DNA of 64,000 bases, taken from NCBI GenBank assembly GCA_002786025.1, contig NHNW01000002.1, positions 682,001-746,000 of the forward strand. Direction: 5' to 3'. Positions 51,224-62,233 of the stretch are shown one piece after another; position 1 is the first letter of the stretch; each line of letters starts with the position of its first letter. The position numbers were made by a program, and so were the translations under genes. The DNA is from Zasmidium citrigriseum. Its lineage: Eukaryota; Ascomycota; Dothideomycetes; Mycosphaerellales; Mycosphaerellaceae. The notes below the pieces were generated by a model that was not told the origin of the DNA, ran no database searches, and was given only the letters and a program-made list of their open reading frames with translations.

Positions 51224-53589
51224 TTACCATTCTAGTGGTTCACTCTTCTCCTCACCGCGGTTCGTCTTAGGAACCGGCGCGGCCTCGACCTTCACTGCGC
51301 CAGTCCTGTGACGAGACAGGTAGCCAGAGCCGTCCAACCAAGGCGTCTCCTCAGATCTCCTGCCCTCGAACTTCTTGATCTTGTCCTCCTTTTGCAAGGT
51401 CAGACCAATGTCGTCAAGGCCGTTCAGCAGGCAGTGTCTTCTGAACTCATCGACCTGTGACGTGTTAGCGGACTGTGACTGGTATTGATTTGAGCGAGTG
51501 TACGTACCTCGAACTTGGCGAGCTCCTTGCCAGAGGCATCCTTCACCGCATTCGCCTCGAGATCGACCTCGATCTCATTGCCGGCCTCGGCCTCCTTGAA
51601 GATTCGCTTCAAATCAGATTCGTTCTCAATCTTCAGAGGAAGCATGCCGTTCTTGAAGGTGTTGTTGTAGAAGATGTCACCAAAGGAGCTTGCAATGACA
51701 CACTTGATGCCAAAGTCGAGCAAAGCCCAAGGTGCGTGTTCTCTCGATGAGCCGCATCCAAAGTTAGGACCGCTGACAACGAGGATCTTCGACTTGGTGT
51801 ATGGCTCCTTGTTGAGGATGAAGTCAGGATTGAGGCTGCCATCTTCCTTGAATCTCCAGCCATGGAACAGACCGCTCGATAGGCCAGCTCGCTTGATGGT
51901 CTTGAGGAACTGCTTGGGGATGATGGCGTCTGTGTCGACGTTGCTCCGGTCCATTGGAGCTGCGATGCCCTTCAGCTGAGTGAACTTGGGCATTCCGGTC
52001 GAGGCACCAGCAGGAGCCTTTGACTGTAACTGCTCAGATTGCGGAGCATCGAGGATCTTGTCCATGTCGACGTCAGAATCTGGATCTTCCACGTGCGCGT
52101 CGATAGTCTTCACGGCGGATTTGGCACTCGGCAGTGCTTGCTCGTATCCAGCAAGATTCCTGACGTCTGCGAGCTTGCCGATGAGTGCAGCTGCGGCAGC
52201 CATGGCTGGTGACATGAGATGTGTCCTGCCACCAGCACCCTGGCGACCTTCGAAGTTACGATTGCTCGTACTTGCGCATCGCTCGCCTGGAGAGAGGATG
52301 TCAGGGTTCATGCCAAGGCACATGGAGCAACCAGCTTCTCTCCACTCAAAACCGGCGTCCGTGAAGATCTGGTCGAGACCTTCCTGCTCGGCTTGCTTCT
52401 TGACAAGACCGGAACCTGGCACGACCATCGCTCGCTTGAGGTTTGGTGCGATCTTCTTGCCCTTGACGATATGTGCAGCGATGCGAAGATCCTCAATACG
52501 CGAGTTGGTGCAGGAGCCGATGAAGACCTTATCCAAAGGAATGTCAGTCATCGGTGTGCCGGCCGTGAGACCCATGTATTCAAGGGCTCGCTTGCATGCG
52601 ATCTTGCGGTCGTTGTCTTGGAAGTCGTCTGGACCAGGAACTTTGGCGGTAATTGGTACGACATCCTGAGGCGAAGTGCCCCACGAGACGGTCGGTGCAA
52701 TGTCTTTTGCGTCAATGATGATCTCGGCGTCCCACTTGGCGTCTGGATCGCTCTTCAGAGCTTCCCAGTGCTTGATGGCCTTCTTCCACTCTGGCGAGTC
52801 CTCCTTAGGTGCCAATGGCTTACCCTTGATGTAGTCGAAGGTGATCTGGTCAGGAGCGACCATACCAGCACGAGCACCACCCTCAATACTCATGTTGCAC
52901 ATACTCATTCTAGCCTCCATGCTGAGACCTCGAATGGCAGAGCCACAGAATTCGATAACGTGTCCAGTGCCTCCAGCAGTGCCGATCTTGCCAATGACAT
53001 GGAGAACGATATCCTTGCTGCTGACTCCTGGTGCGAGATCTCCATCGACCTGCACCTTCATGTTCTTACTCCTCCTCGTAACGAGAGTCTGTGTAGCCAG
53101 GACATGCTCGACCTCACTGGTGCCAATGCCAAAGGCAAGAGCACCAAAGGCACCATGTGTGCTGGTATGCGAGTCTCCACACACGACTGTAGTGCCGGGC
53201 AGTGTGAAGCCCTGCTCAGGGCCAATGACATGGACAATACCTTGTCTCTTGTCGCCAAGGCCGAAGTATGTGAGTTTGAAATCCTTGACGTTCTGCTCGA
53301 GCGTCTCGCATTGTAATCTGCTGTCATCCTCCTTGACGAACTCGCTGATGTTCTTGAAGTTCTTGCGCGGGGTAGTTGGGACGTTGTGATCGGTGGTGGC
53401 GAGAGTGCAATCCGGTCGTCTCACTTTTCGGCCTGCATTCTTGAGGCCTTCGAAGGCTTGTGGGCTGGTGACTTCGTGGACCAAGTGGCGGTCAATGTAG
53501 AGGGTGATTGTGCCATCGTTCTCGTCGACGATGTGCTGCTCGAATACTTTGTCGTATAAGGTCGACGGACCTCGTACTGCACCGGGCAT
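51224..53589 (-). CDS. LEU1: 3-isopropylmalate dehydratase
   Basis: This fused LeuC/LeuD enzyme isomerises 2- to 3-isopropylmalate in leucine synthesis using a 4Fe-4S cluster; in fungi it is cytosolic. Exon 1 (53589-51508) and exon 2 (51454-51224) are joined by a 53-nt intron that links KELAKFE to [20 protein letters not shown]; total about 770 aa. The aconitase domain shows [20 protein letters not shown], the cluster cysteines in GSCTNSR and GCSMCLGMN, and NRNFEGRQG. The swivel domain shows [15 protein letters not shown] after a charged linker (about residues 495-530). Without splicing the frame ends in a short unrelated tail. Regulation by an isopropylmalate-responsive factor is known in yeast but not visible here. 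Confidence 0.96.
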
Positions 53590-54114
53590 TTTGGGCTGTC
53601 AGATAGAGGAGAACGTAGAAGTGAAACGAGAAGTTGTTCCAGTCAGACCACAGAAATTGCCAGGTGTTGGACTGGGAGGCACAAGGGTAAATACCTCTTC
53701 GAATTGACCTAATGCCAGGCCGATATCGCTGACAGGAGCCCAAAAACGAAGCCCGTTTTACTCAGCGGAACAGCGCGGCCGTGATTCGTGGTTTCCCTTG
53801 CCAACGGTGGGGAAGTGCATGACGCAAAGCTAAATACACCAAAGACAGCTCACTACAACTGCCATAAACAGACAGTGTTGGCCTGGAACGCCCCTTCTAC
53901 TGGACTGGTCCATCTTGCCATTGTAATTATCAGATCTCTCGTCGAAGCTCCCGAGCTCGGCATCTCAGTCAGCGCATAAGAGATCCACCGGTGGCACAGC
54001 AACGGAGAGGCGTCCGCGGTACCTGCAGGTCATACGAGCAGGCAGCGATAGCTGTATCCTCCATCTCGAACATACATCAAACGCCAACCTTTCGCCATCC
54101 CAGTACCATCCACC
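53590..54114. promoter_or_regulatory. Divergent region between LEU1 and LAP1
   Basis: This 525-bp region contains the LEU1 and LAP1 promoters. No RNA gene or repeat was recognised, and no specific binding site can be asserted. Confidence 0.4.
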
Positions 54115-55486
54115 ATGAAGGTCGCATCAGCCCTGCTCGCGTCGTCTTCGGTCGCCTCGGCGCTTACGATACCAACCTGGCAGGACGTGGCCGGCACCGT
54201 GCAAGGCCAACTGCCTTTTGCCAGTGGAGAGAAATATCTTGTCGAGCTATCGCCAACGGAAACGAGATGGGTGACTGAACAAGAGAAATGGCAGCTTCGC
54301 CGTGAGGGCAAGAAGTTCTTCGATGTGACAAGGCAATACATGGAGCCAGAGCTTTGGCTTCAGGAAAAGTACAAGGAAACCCGAACTGTTACATATCCGA
54401 AGAAGCCGGCCCAGAACGAGACGGTATCGGAGCTCTTGGGAAAGCTTGACAAGAGCAACATGAAGGAGCATCTTGAAACATTTACCTCTTTCCACACCCG
54501 ATACTACAAGTCCGATTATGGGCGTCAATCTTCGGAATGGCTGCTGGATCAGGTCAATCAGACCCTCGCAGAGGCTGGCGTGGGATTTGTACGGCCATTT
54601 GAGCACGAGTGGGGACAGAACAGCATCATTGCTACGCTGCCCGGCAAGTCCGAGAAGACTGTGGTGATAGGCGCCCACCAGGACAGTATCAACCTATTCC
54701 TACCATCGATCCTCGCTGCCCCCGGCGCCGACGACGACGGCTCTGGCACTGTAACCATCCTCGAAGCACTGAGAGTGATTCTGCAGGACAGGGATCTGGC
54801 GCAAGGCAAGGCCGAGAACACTCTCGAGTTCCATTGGTACAGTGCTGAAGAGGGTGGCTTGCTTGGATCTCAAGCTATCTTTAGCTCCTACGAGAAGGAG
54901 GGTCGGGATGTCAAGGCCATGCTGCAGCAGGACATGACCGGATACTCTCGTGGCACCCGGGATGCTGGCAAGCCGGAAAGTGTGGGCGTGATCACAGACT
55001 ACGTCGATCCCGGCCTCACCGACTTCATCAAGAAGGTCGTTGATACGTACTGCGAGATCCCATACGTCGAGACCAAGTGTGGATATGCTTGCTCCGATCA
55101 TGCGTCTGCCAGCAAGGCCGGATATCCAAGCGCTTTCGTCATTGAGAGCGAGTTCGCAGACAGCGACAAGAAGGTCAGTCGTTCAACAAGTACCCTCCTT
55201 CCGATCAGGTTCGCAGATTAGCTCTCTCCACGAGAGCGCGCGACTCTAAGCTATTAGCTAGCTTGTTGCACTCTTAGCTCTTCTCGAGAGAGTCGGGGAT
55301 TGCTATAGGCATCTCCCACTTTGACCGGAACACTGAGGGCAGTCTTTTGATCAAGTTAGCTAACATCTTGAATAGATTCACACCACGGAAGACAAGATCG
55401 AATACCTTGATTTCGATCACATGCTCCAGCATGCACGATTGACGCTGGGCCTTGCATATGAATTGGCATTCGCAAAGTTCGACTAG
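54115..55486 (+). CDS. LAP1: Secreted leucine aminopeptidase, peptidase family M28 (LAP1-like)
   Basis: This is a secreted zinc aminopeptidase that removes N-terminal residues from peptides. A signal peptide ([16 protein letters not shown]) is followed by a propeptide. The catalytic domain carries every zinc ligand: His in VVIGAHQDS, bridging Asp in GADDDGSG, the Glu pair in SAEEGG, Asp in LQQDMTG, and the last His in IHTTED, which lies in exon 2. Exon 1 is 54115-55173, intron 55174-55375 (202 nt), exon 2 55376-55486, giving 389 aa, typical of the family. Without splicing the frame stops at 55221 and loses the last ligand. [20 protein letters not shown] is also conserved. Confidence 0.94.
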
Positions 55487-56974
55487 ATCCAGCACCGGAC
55501 GATGTTGAGAAACAAGAGCATGACCTGACTCGATTGACCGCCATCGTGTGAGCTTGCCCCCGTCAAGCTTTGGGCTACGATCTCAACCTATGAAAGGCTG
55601 TGTAAGCGAGGTGAAGTCGCCTTGCATACTTGAAAGTATGTCTGGAGGCTGGGATGATGTATGAAGAAATGATATGTATATGACGAACGAAGTGATTCGC
55701 ATCTCCTGCTTCCATCTTGGTTCCGCGCCCACGGTAAGCAAAGCACGGGGTGTGGAGGGTCACGCAAGGGTGGAGAATGCCTGACAGTCATGCACGTGTT
55801 GTGCACGCCATCTCCAGACCTGATGGTAACCGCCGTACCACTCTACAACTCTCGGATGTATCGGTAGGAAATGGAATCTATCGAATGCACCAAGGCAACT
55901 CACCACACCATCACCCGCGTTACCTTCAATATTCCACTCTATCCAGTGGCAATATTGGCCAGGATGTCGTTGTTGGGCAACGCACACAACGCAGGTCCGA
56001 CTTTCTAGCGCTGCAGCTAGAAGACAGCTCAACCAAGGGATGCGACATGCGCATTCTCCATCCAACCTCACAGCTCGCAACAGTCACACGCACTCTATCG
56101 GATGCAAGCGAACCCTTTCAGCTCGTGGCCAAGAGAGGCTGGTGGTGGGCAGCACAAGCAAGCGATTTGACGCCTTCCGTGTGAGCGAGCAAGGAGCAGC
56201 CTGGCGGGTAGGCGCATGTCGAGAGGCCCAGCCGTGTTGCATAGATTTTTTCGTCCGCGATCTCGTCGGCGTCATGGGCACGGCTGAGTTGGAACGAGTC
56301 GAAGTCATTGCACTTTTGCGCCGGTGGTTTCGCCGTGCTCTCCACTTGGTCGAGACTTGCTGATTGTTGAGCAGTGCGATTGATGATGGTCCAGCATGAG
56401 TGATGGTAAGCGCGTGCGAAGAAACTTCCCCAACGAAGTGCTGGACGAGCATCGTGAGTTGCAGTCGAGCAGGCTCGCGGCTGCTGCAGTCCTCCGCAGC
56501 CACATCGTCCTTTCTTGTGCCTGTTTTTGGCCGGACGCTAGCCTCTTGTACGCAAGTCTGCGGGTGTTCCTGCAGCACATTTCACGCTACGAAGGGCGCT
56601 CGGGCACCAGCATCGACCTTTCTGACGCTTTCTCCGCCGATCAAAAACGTTCAAATGAGACAGGAACGTTGCTTCGATGCCGTGCGACCGATCAGCCTGC
56701 TGCGCTGAGGAGCAGTTGGGAACGACGTTTTAATTCAACGAGCCTCCCTCTCCTGCCCGGGCCCTGTCCGCTCACTGCGACCTTCTGTTCAACCGCACAC
56801 ACAACACCTTCTTTCAGAAACCCTTCTCCATCCCGGAGAACGACACTCGTTTGCAGTACATAAACGCGCGCTCGACCTCACGACTGCTCCACGGCCACTC
56901 TCATCGACCGGCCGCCATATCTACCTAATCGACTCCGACCTCCATCCACTCGCTTGAAAGGGACACCCTTCGCT
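55487..56974. other. Long intergenic region without a supported gene
   Basis: About 1.5 kb with overlapping frames of up to 164 codons on both strands, none with a signal peptide, domain or consistent coding composition. A pyrimidine-rich stretch near 56,740-56,960 probably belongs to the promoter and leader of the next gene. No RIP-like block is present. Confidence 0.5.
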
Positions 56975-57991
56975 ATGCTCTCGTTTGCGCTGCTCCCGCT
57001 CATTGCTGGGCTGGGCTACGCTCTGCCGCAAGACAGCTGCCAAACCGAGACCACCCAGGTCATCGTGCCAACTAGGACCGCGACATACTCATCGACCGTC
57101 GTTGTCACCGAACATCCATCGACCGCGAAGAATCTCGGCACTTACACCGAATGGTCGACACTTTCGTCTACCAAGACCCTTCAAACGCTCACCAGCTACG
57201 ATTCGACATGCATGCATACGGATGTAATGTAAGTTGGAGGATGCTTTGTGGATGTGCAATTGTTGCACTTACTGATGATTGACAGCTCAATTCCATATGC
57301 GACTGAGACTGTATACCGGAATTACACTGGACCTGGAGTACCTGGCCCTTCATCGTCGGCATACAGCAAGCGTGCTCTTGGCCTCAGCCCTCGCGATGGT
57401 TGCACTGTCACCGTTACTTCCACGACCACCTATGGCCAAACGCACACCTACGTTCCCGCGGGTAAGACCTCGACGTACTACGATTACACCGCCTGGACCC
57501 AGGCGACGGTGACCAGCACCACATCGGGCGGCAAGGCCTTTGAGATCGCAACTGCCATCGAGACCACCCCAACCAAATGTGGAGATGTCACTGTCACTCC
57601 AACCCTGTTGACCACGACGGTCACGCTCGATCCACGATGCTCGCCATCTGCCATGACTAGCGCGTACAATGGATATGGAATCGACTGGCTGAGCGACACA
57701 CCCACCAGCGGTGCAACATACGAAACGAACACCACGGATTCATCCGCCTGCTGCCAGCTGTGCGCCGAAGCGGAGTCCTGCGCAGCCAGCGCTTGGGACA
57801 TTCGCACTGGTGCATGCCGACTGGAATTCTCAGTTGACATCACCACGGGCAACATGAACTGCGGCGAGGGCCTTCTAGGCTACTACAACGCCGGCCCAAA
57901 TCACCCAATGTCGCCCGGCACCGGCTGGTACGTGGCCGCCATTTGCGGAAATGTGCAATTCGGTTCCGCGAAGCCAGACGACGGTACTTGA
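56975..57991 (+). CDS. Secreted Thr/Ser-rich protein with PAN/apple-like segment
   Basis: The start MLSFALLPLIAGLGYALPQD is a signal peptide; upstream in-frame codons lack an ATG. A 57-nt intron (57229-57285, GTAAGT...ACAG) joins SYDSTCMHTDV to SIPYATETVYRN, giving about 319 aa. The first two thirds are Thr/Ser/Val-rich with repeated TVTVTSTTT-like strings, typical of O-glycosylated fungal wall or matrix proteins. The C-terminal part has a cysteine cluster (SSACCQLCAEAESCAASAWD, later GACRLEF) resembling PAN/apple modules, which bind proteins or carbohydrates. No GPI anchor signal is seen. The specific role is unknown. Confidence 0.8.
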
Positions 57992-59071
57992 GTAAAGGCA
58001 AACCACATCGACAGCATTTGTTAGAAGACAGCTCCAGGGCGCTGCGCTGTAATGTGTTTTTAGTCCGGCAAAGCAGACATCATGGCGATGCGATGGCGGC
58101 TGGCTCGTTCTTCGATCGGAAAGTATGATTCTGACCTGTAAAGATATTGTACATATTGGTACTACGACGTCCACGAGCGAAGGTGTTGGGTCCGGCGCAA
58201 GAATACCGATCAAGGTGTATGCATGTTGTTTCTGAATCAGATCTCTTCCGTGTGGCCGGGGTGTTCAAAAACGTGCGATGGCGTAGGTGTTTGTTTCGTG
58301 CGAGATTGGAATCTTGATTTGCGGCTGCTGTGCTGTACTCCCTAGCGCATGCACGAGCTCGATGCAGCTCTGTACACCTGCGTCATTGCTATAGATCGAT
58401 GGTGTTGTGGCTGTATTTGATTGGTGATGACCAGATGTTGAAGATGGATTTCCTTCGTTGATTGCTCGTGAAATTGATGATGACAAGCCCTCAAGAGATC
58501 ACGAGAGAGCGCGTATTGATCGTTTCTTTGGTTCGAGATCCTCAGCCCCAGCTTTTACTTCTTCCACCCATGCTACAGCATTTGGGGGCGGCTGCGCTGC
58601 GGCATAGCGCGACTTGGCATGCGTTAGGAGGAGCAGCAAACAGGAAACAAGAAAGCATGGCGTCGACAACAAGCCTCGCAGCCATCCTCCATTGCCGCCT
58701 CGGCGAGCGACCTGTCTCTCTTTACTTTCTCCTACTTCAGCCTCACCCTCATCGCTACTCGCGGTAGACGTTACCTCCTGCGGCCTCAGCACCAGGTACC
58801 GCGCGACGCACTGCTCAGCATCCGCTCTCGACCTCCCTCCTTTTACCTTTTGCCGTTAGAACACGTGCCAATGCCGGCGACCTGACCAGCACTGCCTCAC
58901 TTCGAACCTCACCTCGCGCCTCTGCGGGCTGGCGACGCGATCAATCCTCCTCCTACTTAACGACGCCCTCCTTACCCCCACGAGTCTCTGGGATCCCCCT
59001 TCGACACACCTCGCATCCAAGCCTTTACCAAGCTTCGCCAACCTCGACTCCCTCCGAGTCAACACTCCAGC
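57992..59071. other. Intergenic region upstream of the cation exchanger
   Basis: This is the 3' region of the secreted-protein gene and the promoter and leader of the exchanger, with pyrimidine-rich tracts near 58,680-59,070. Short frames on both strands are not convincing. No repeat was recognised. Confidence 0.45.
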
Positions 59072-60665
59072 ATGACCACCAACGGTCAGCAGCCCAGGCA
59101 CAGGAACCAACCCAGCCATACCTGGGGCCGTCACCAAGCCAGTGTCTTCCGACGCAAAGATGCCCACCCCGATACTGAAGACCATCCCGGTGCGGGAACT
59201 GGTAATGCCACGAACGATCAAGAGAAGGTCAGCCCGCAGAGCGAACTGCCCATGTACAACGAACACGGCCATCGCGTTAATCATGCTGGTCACCGTGTGA
59301 CGCCCGGTATTCAACCTGATGGCGAGAGTGGACGCAGCTGGTTCCACCCGTGGCACTTCCTCCGTATCTGCTGGCGGTCGTCTTGCACTGCGAGTACATA
59401 CACCAATGTCCTCTGGCCTTTTACGATCGCGGCTCTGGTGCTGTACTTTAATTATCCGGAACATGAGCTGTGGACTTTCATCTGCGCGTACATTGGCATG
59501 GTGCCAGCGGCCAACTTAGTCGGTTTCGCTGGTCAGGAGCTTGCGAGGAAGCTTCCCAAGGTCGTTGGTGTTCTGCTGGAGGTCACCTTCGGGTCGATTG
59601 TCGAGATCATTCTGTTCACTGTCTTGCTGGTGCAAGGAGGTGACCAAGCCGCAGGTGAACCCGATGACATGACTAGTGTGAATGCCAACTCTGCGGTCAT
59701 TCGTGCGGCCATCTTGGGTTCAATTCTGGCCAACATGTTATTGTGCCTTGGTACGTTCAAAGCCTATGTTTGCAAGAAGATTCGCTAACATTTGATTAGG
59801 GCTCTGCTTCTTCGTCGGCGGTATCTTCCACCCTCAACAGACTTTCCACGAGGCCATCTCCGAAGTGGGTTCTAACCTGATGCTCGTCGCTGGATTCGCC
59901 CTCGTCATCCCGACTATCTACTACAACTCCCTATACGACCGTCCGAACAACGAGAACTTGCCGACTCAGACTCTCAAGATTTCCCAAGCCACGGCCATCA
60001 TCCTCCTCATCGCATTCGTGGCCTATGTGTGGTTCCAGGCTCGGAGTCACCATGGCTTGTACGAAGACATTCTGGAAGCAGATGAGCAGCGAGACCATGA
60101 TCGCCACAAGGACCTCGCCAAGGCTAAACTCACTCTGACGGAAAGCATCCTCGCACTCTTAATCGCCCTGATGTTCGTCAGCTTCATGGCTGTCATCCTC
60201 GTCTTCAAGATCCACTACCTTGTAGTCGACCGCGGCGTCTCAGACGCATTCCTGGGTCTCATTCTCATCCCCGTCGTCGAGAAAGCCGCGGAACACATAA
60301 CGGCTGTCGACGAAGCCTACGACAACCAGATGAACTTCGCCCTGAGCCACGTCCTCGGCGCCAGTATCCAGACCGCGCTCCTCAACACTCCGCTTATCAT
60401 TCTGATCGGATGGGGCCTGGGCTACAACTACCACATCAGCCTCAACTTTGAATTGTTCGACGCCGTCGTGCTCATTCTCGCCATCATCGTGGTCGGCAAT
60501 TTCCTTAGGGACGAAAAGAGCGACTACCTTGAAGGCGCACTGTGTGTGTTCGTCTATGTCTTGATTGCTGTCACGGCTTTCTATTACCCGGATCCGCCAG
60601 AGGCTACGGGTGGGACTGCGAGTGGAGAGTCCGCCCACAAGATGATGATAAGGAGTGGGTTGTAA
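59072..60665 (+). CDS. CAX-family Ca2+(cation)/H+ exchanger
   Basis: Exons 59072-59750 and 59800-60665 (49-nt intron) encode 514 aa. A hydrophilic N terminus of about 100 residues precedes roughly 11 membrane helices arranged in two homologous halves separated by an acidic loop (ILEADEQRDHDRHKDLAKAK). The two alpha-repeat regions are GVLLEVTFGSIVEIILF and VVEKAAEHITAVDEAYDNQMN. Vacuolar members exchange cytosolic Ca2+ or other cations for protons. Both repeats differ from the canonical GN-A-E form (GSIVE and VEKAAEH), as in a subgroup of fungal homologues, so cation preference is uncertain. The protein is predicted to sit in the vacuolar membrane. Confidence 0.9.
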
Positions 60666-60866
60666 AACGTGTACAGGGCATGGGAATCGGTACAGACGGC
60701 AGTATACATATTGCAGAGAAGTCGGGTCTGGTTTGGGGTTGCTTTCCATCATCGGAAAAGATTGTTACTGCAGCGAGCGATGGAGCTGGAGGTGTTTGAT
60801 CGGGATAGTCCTTGCTTGTGACAATCGGAATTACTTCTGCTTTTTCAGCGCCCTTTGGGCCAGCAC

Positions 60867-61954
60867 TCATATTCTCAGACCTTCCATTCCCTGGTTGAGC
60901 GAGTCGTCCCCGTCCGTCGCCGATCGATCACTGGATATGAAATCACTTCTATCATGGAGCTTCGACCGCTCGTGCTCCTCGATCTTCTCGATGAACCTCC
61001 GCGAAAGCTCCGTCTGCGACAACTCCTCGCTCTTGGCCAGATATGCCTCCTTGAAGACCTCCCACAAGTCCTCCATCTTCGCGTCTCCCGAGAACGGCCG
61101 TGGATAGTACCTATCGTTATCGACAAACCCCCACTTTGCCGCTTCCACGCCCTGCTCGTCCAGAGTGATTTCTTTCACCTGGTTGAAATCCAGCAGCCAA
61201 AGACGTACACATGACGCTCCAGTGCTGGCCGACTCAATGGAGCGCCCGCTGCCGAGAACGAATTCCACATCGCGGGCATTGCAGTGGACTTCCCAATGAA
61301 GGACAGCCAGCGTTTGAGCTATCGAGCGGGCGAGAGTTGCTGGGTCAGAGAAAGGTCCGTGGAGATCGTGGGTTTCGGGGAATTTGGTGAGAGTCAGGTG
61401 AAAGTTGCGGAGGGAGAAGTCTGTTATTCGCTGGCCGTCTAGCACGAGAGGTCAGTGTGAGTGTGATTCGGGGGTGTCAAGGACTCACTCCTCCGCAGCA
61501 CCGAGTTGGACCTGGGCGCTTCGATTTCGCCCAAGTACACCCGCACCAGGCAATCCTCGTTCCTGGGCTTCTCCAGCGCAGCGCTCTTCTGCGCCTCCGG
61601 ACAGAACTTCTCAATAAGCGCTGTGCGAAGCTCACTCGGCAGAGGCAGAATCCGCTCACTCAACAGCACACTTTGTGGAAGATCGCGCTCTTCGAGGGGG
61701 AAGTGGTTCGCATGGCGGTGCCACCATTCGTCGCCATCGACCGCGAAGGCGTGAGGTTTTGGCACGAGGATGTCGATGTTGGAGCCGCTTTTGTGAAGGG
61801 CTTCGAGGATTTTCACGTGCATGTGATAGTCGTTCTCGAGGTTGACTGCTTGGTCAGGGGCGCGAGCGCGTTTTATGGCGTTGGGGCCGTCTGTGTAGAC
61901 GATTCCGCAGGAACCTGCGCCGATCTCACGGAATTGGGGTTGCGACTGGGTCAT
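60867..61954 (-). CDS. DUF3669 protein with protein-kinase-like motifs
   Basis: Exons 61954-61489 and 61438-60867 (50-nt intron) encode 345 aa starting MTQSQPQFREIGAGSCGIVY. The family is DUF3669, often labelled zinc-finger-like in fungi. I see kinase-like elements: a glycine-rich loop GAGSCGIVY followed by NAIKRA with a lysine, a helical ILEALH region, a catalytic-loop-like LHWEVHCNARDVEFVLG, and a LWLLDFNQV segment in place of DFG. The C terminus is charged (RRFIEKIEEHERSKL). This suggests a degenerate or atypical kinase fold, which is my inference. The ATG at 61954 is the first in frame. Confidence 0.8.
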
Positions 61955-62233
61955 GATCGGGGTTGATGGTTGCACGTGTGCGATTGTTGGCGATGAGAGA
62001 GAGGAAGGAGAAAGAGATTAGGACTCGGGAGTCTTTAAACCATTTCAGTGGGAAGGCGCTGAGAGACGGGTGACCAGCTGCTGCTTTTGATTGTGGTCAG
62101 CATCTCCAGAATCAAGTGGACTGGCTGAGGCGTCCGTGAGTCGATCCAGAGGTCAAAATGCAGCTGCATTTGTCGAGATGGACTACGGACTATGACACAT
62201 CGCCAAACTAGGACGAATCGACCCTGCCCGGAC

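Noticed and set aside
52219..53316. 365-codon + strand frame opposite LEU1
   Set aside because: LEU1 is unmistakable on the other strand, and this frame has no family features.
55750..56863. Frames of 144-164 codons on both strands
   Set aside because: They overlap each other, lack recognisable motifs, and no splice model improves them.
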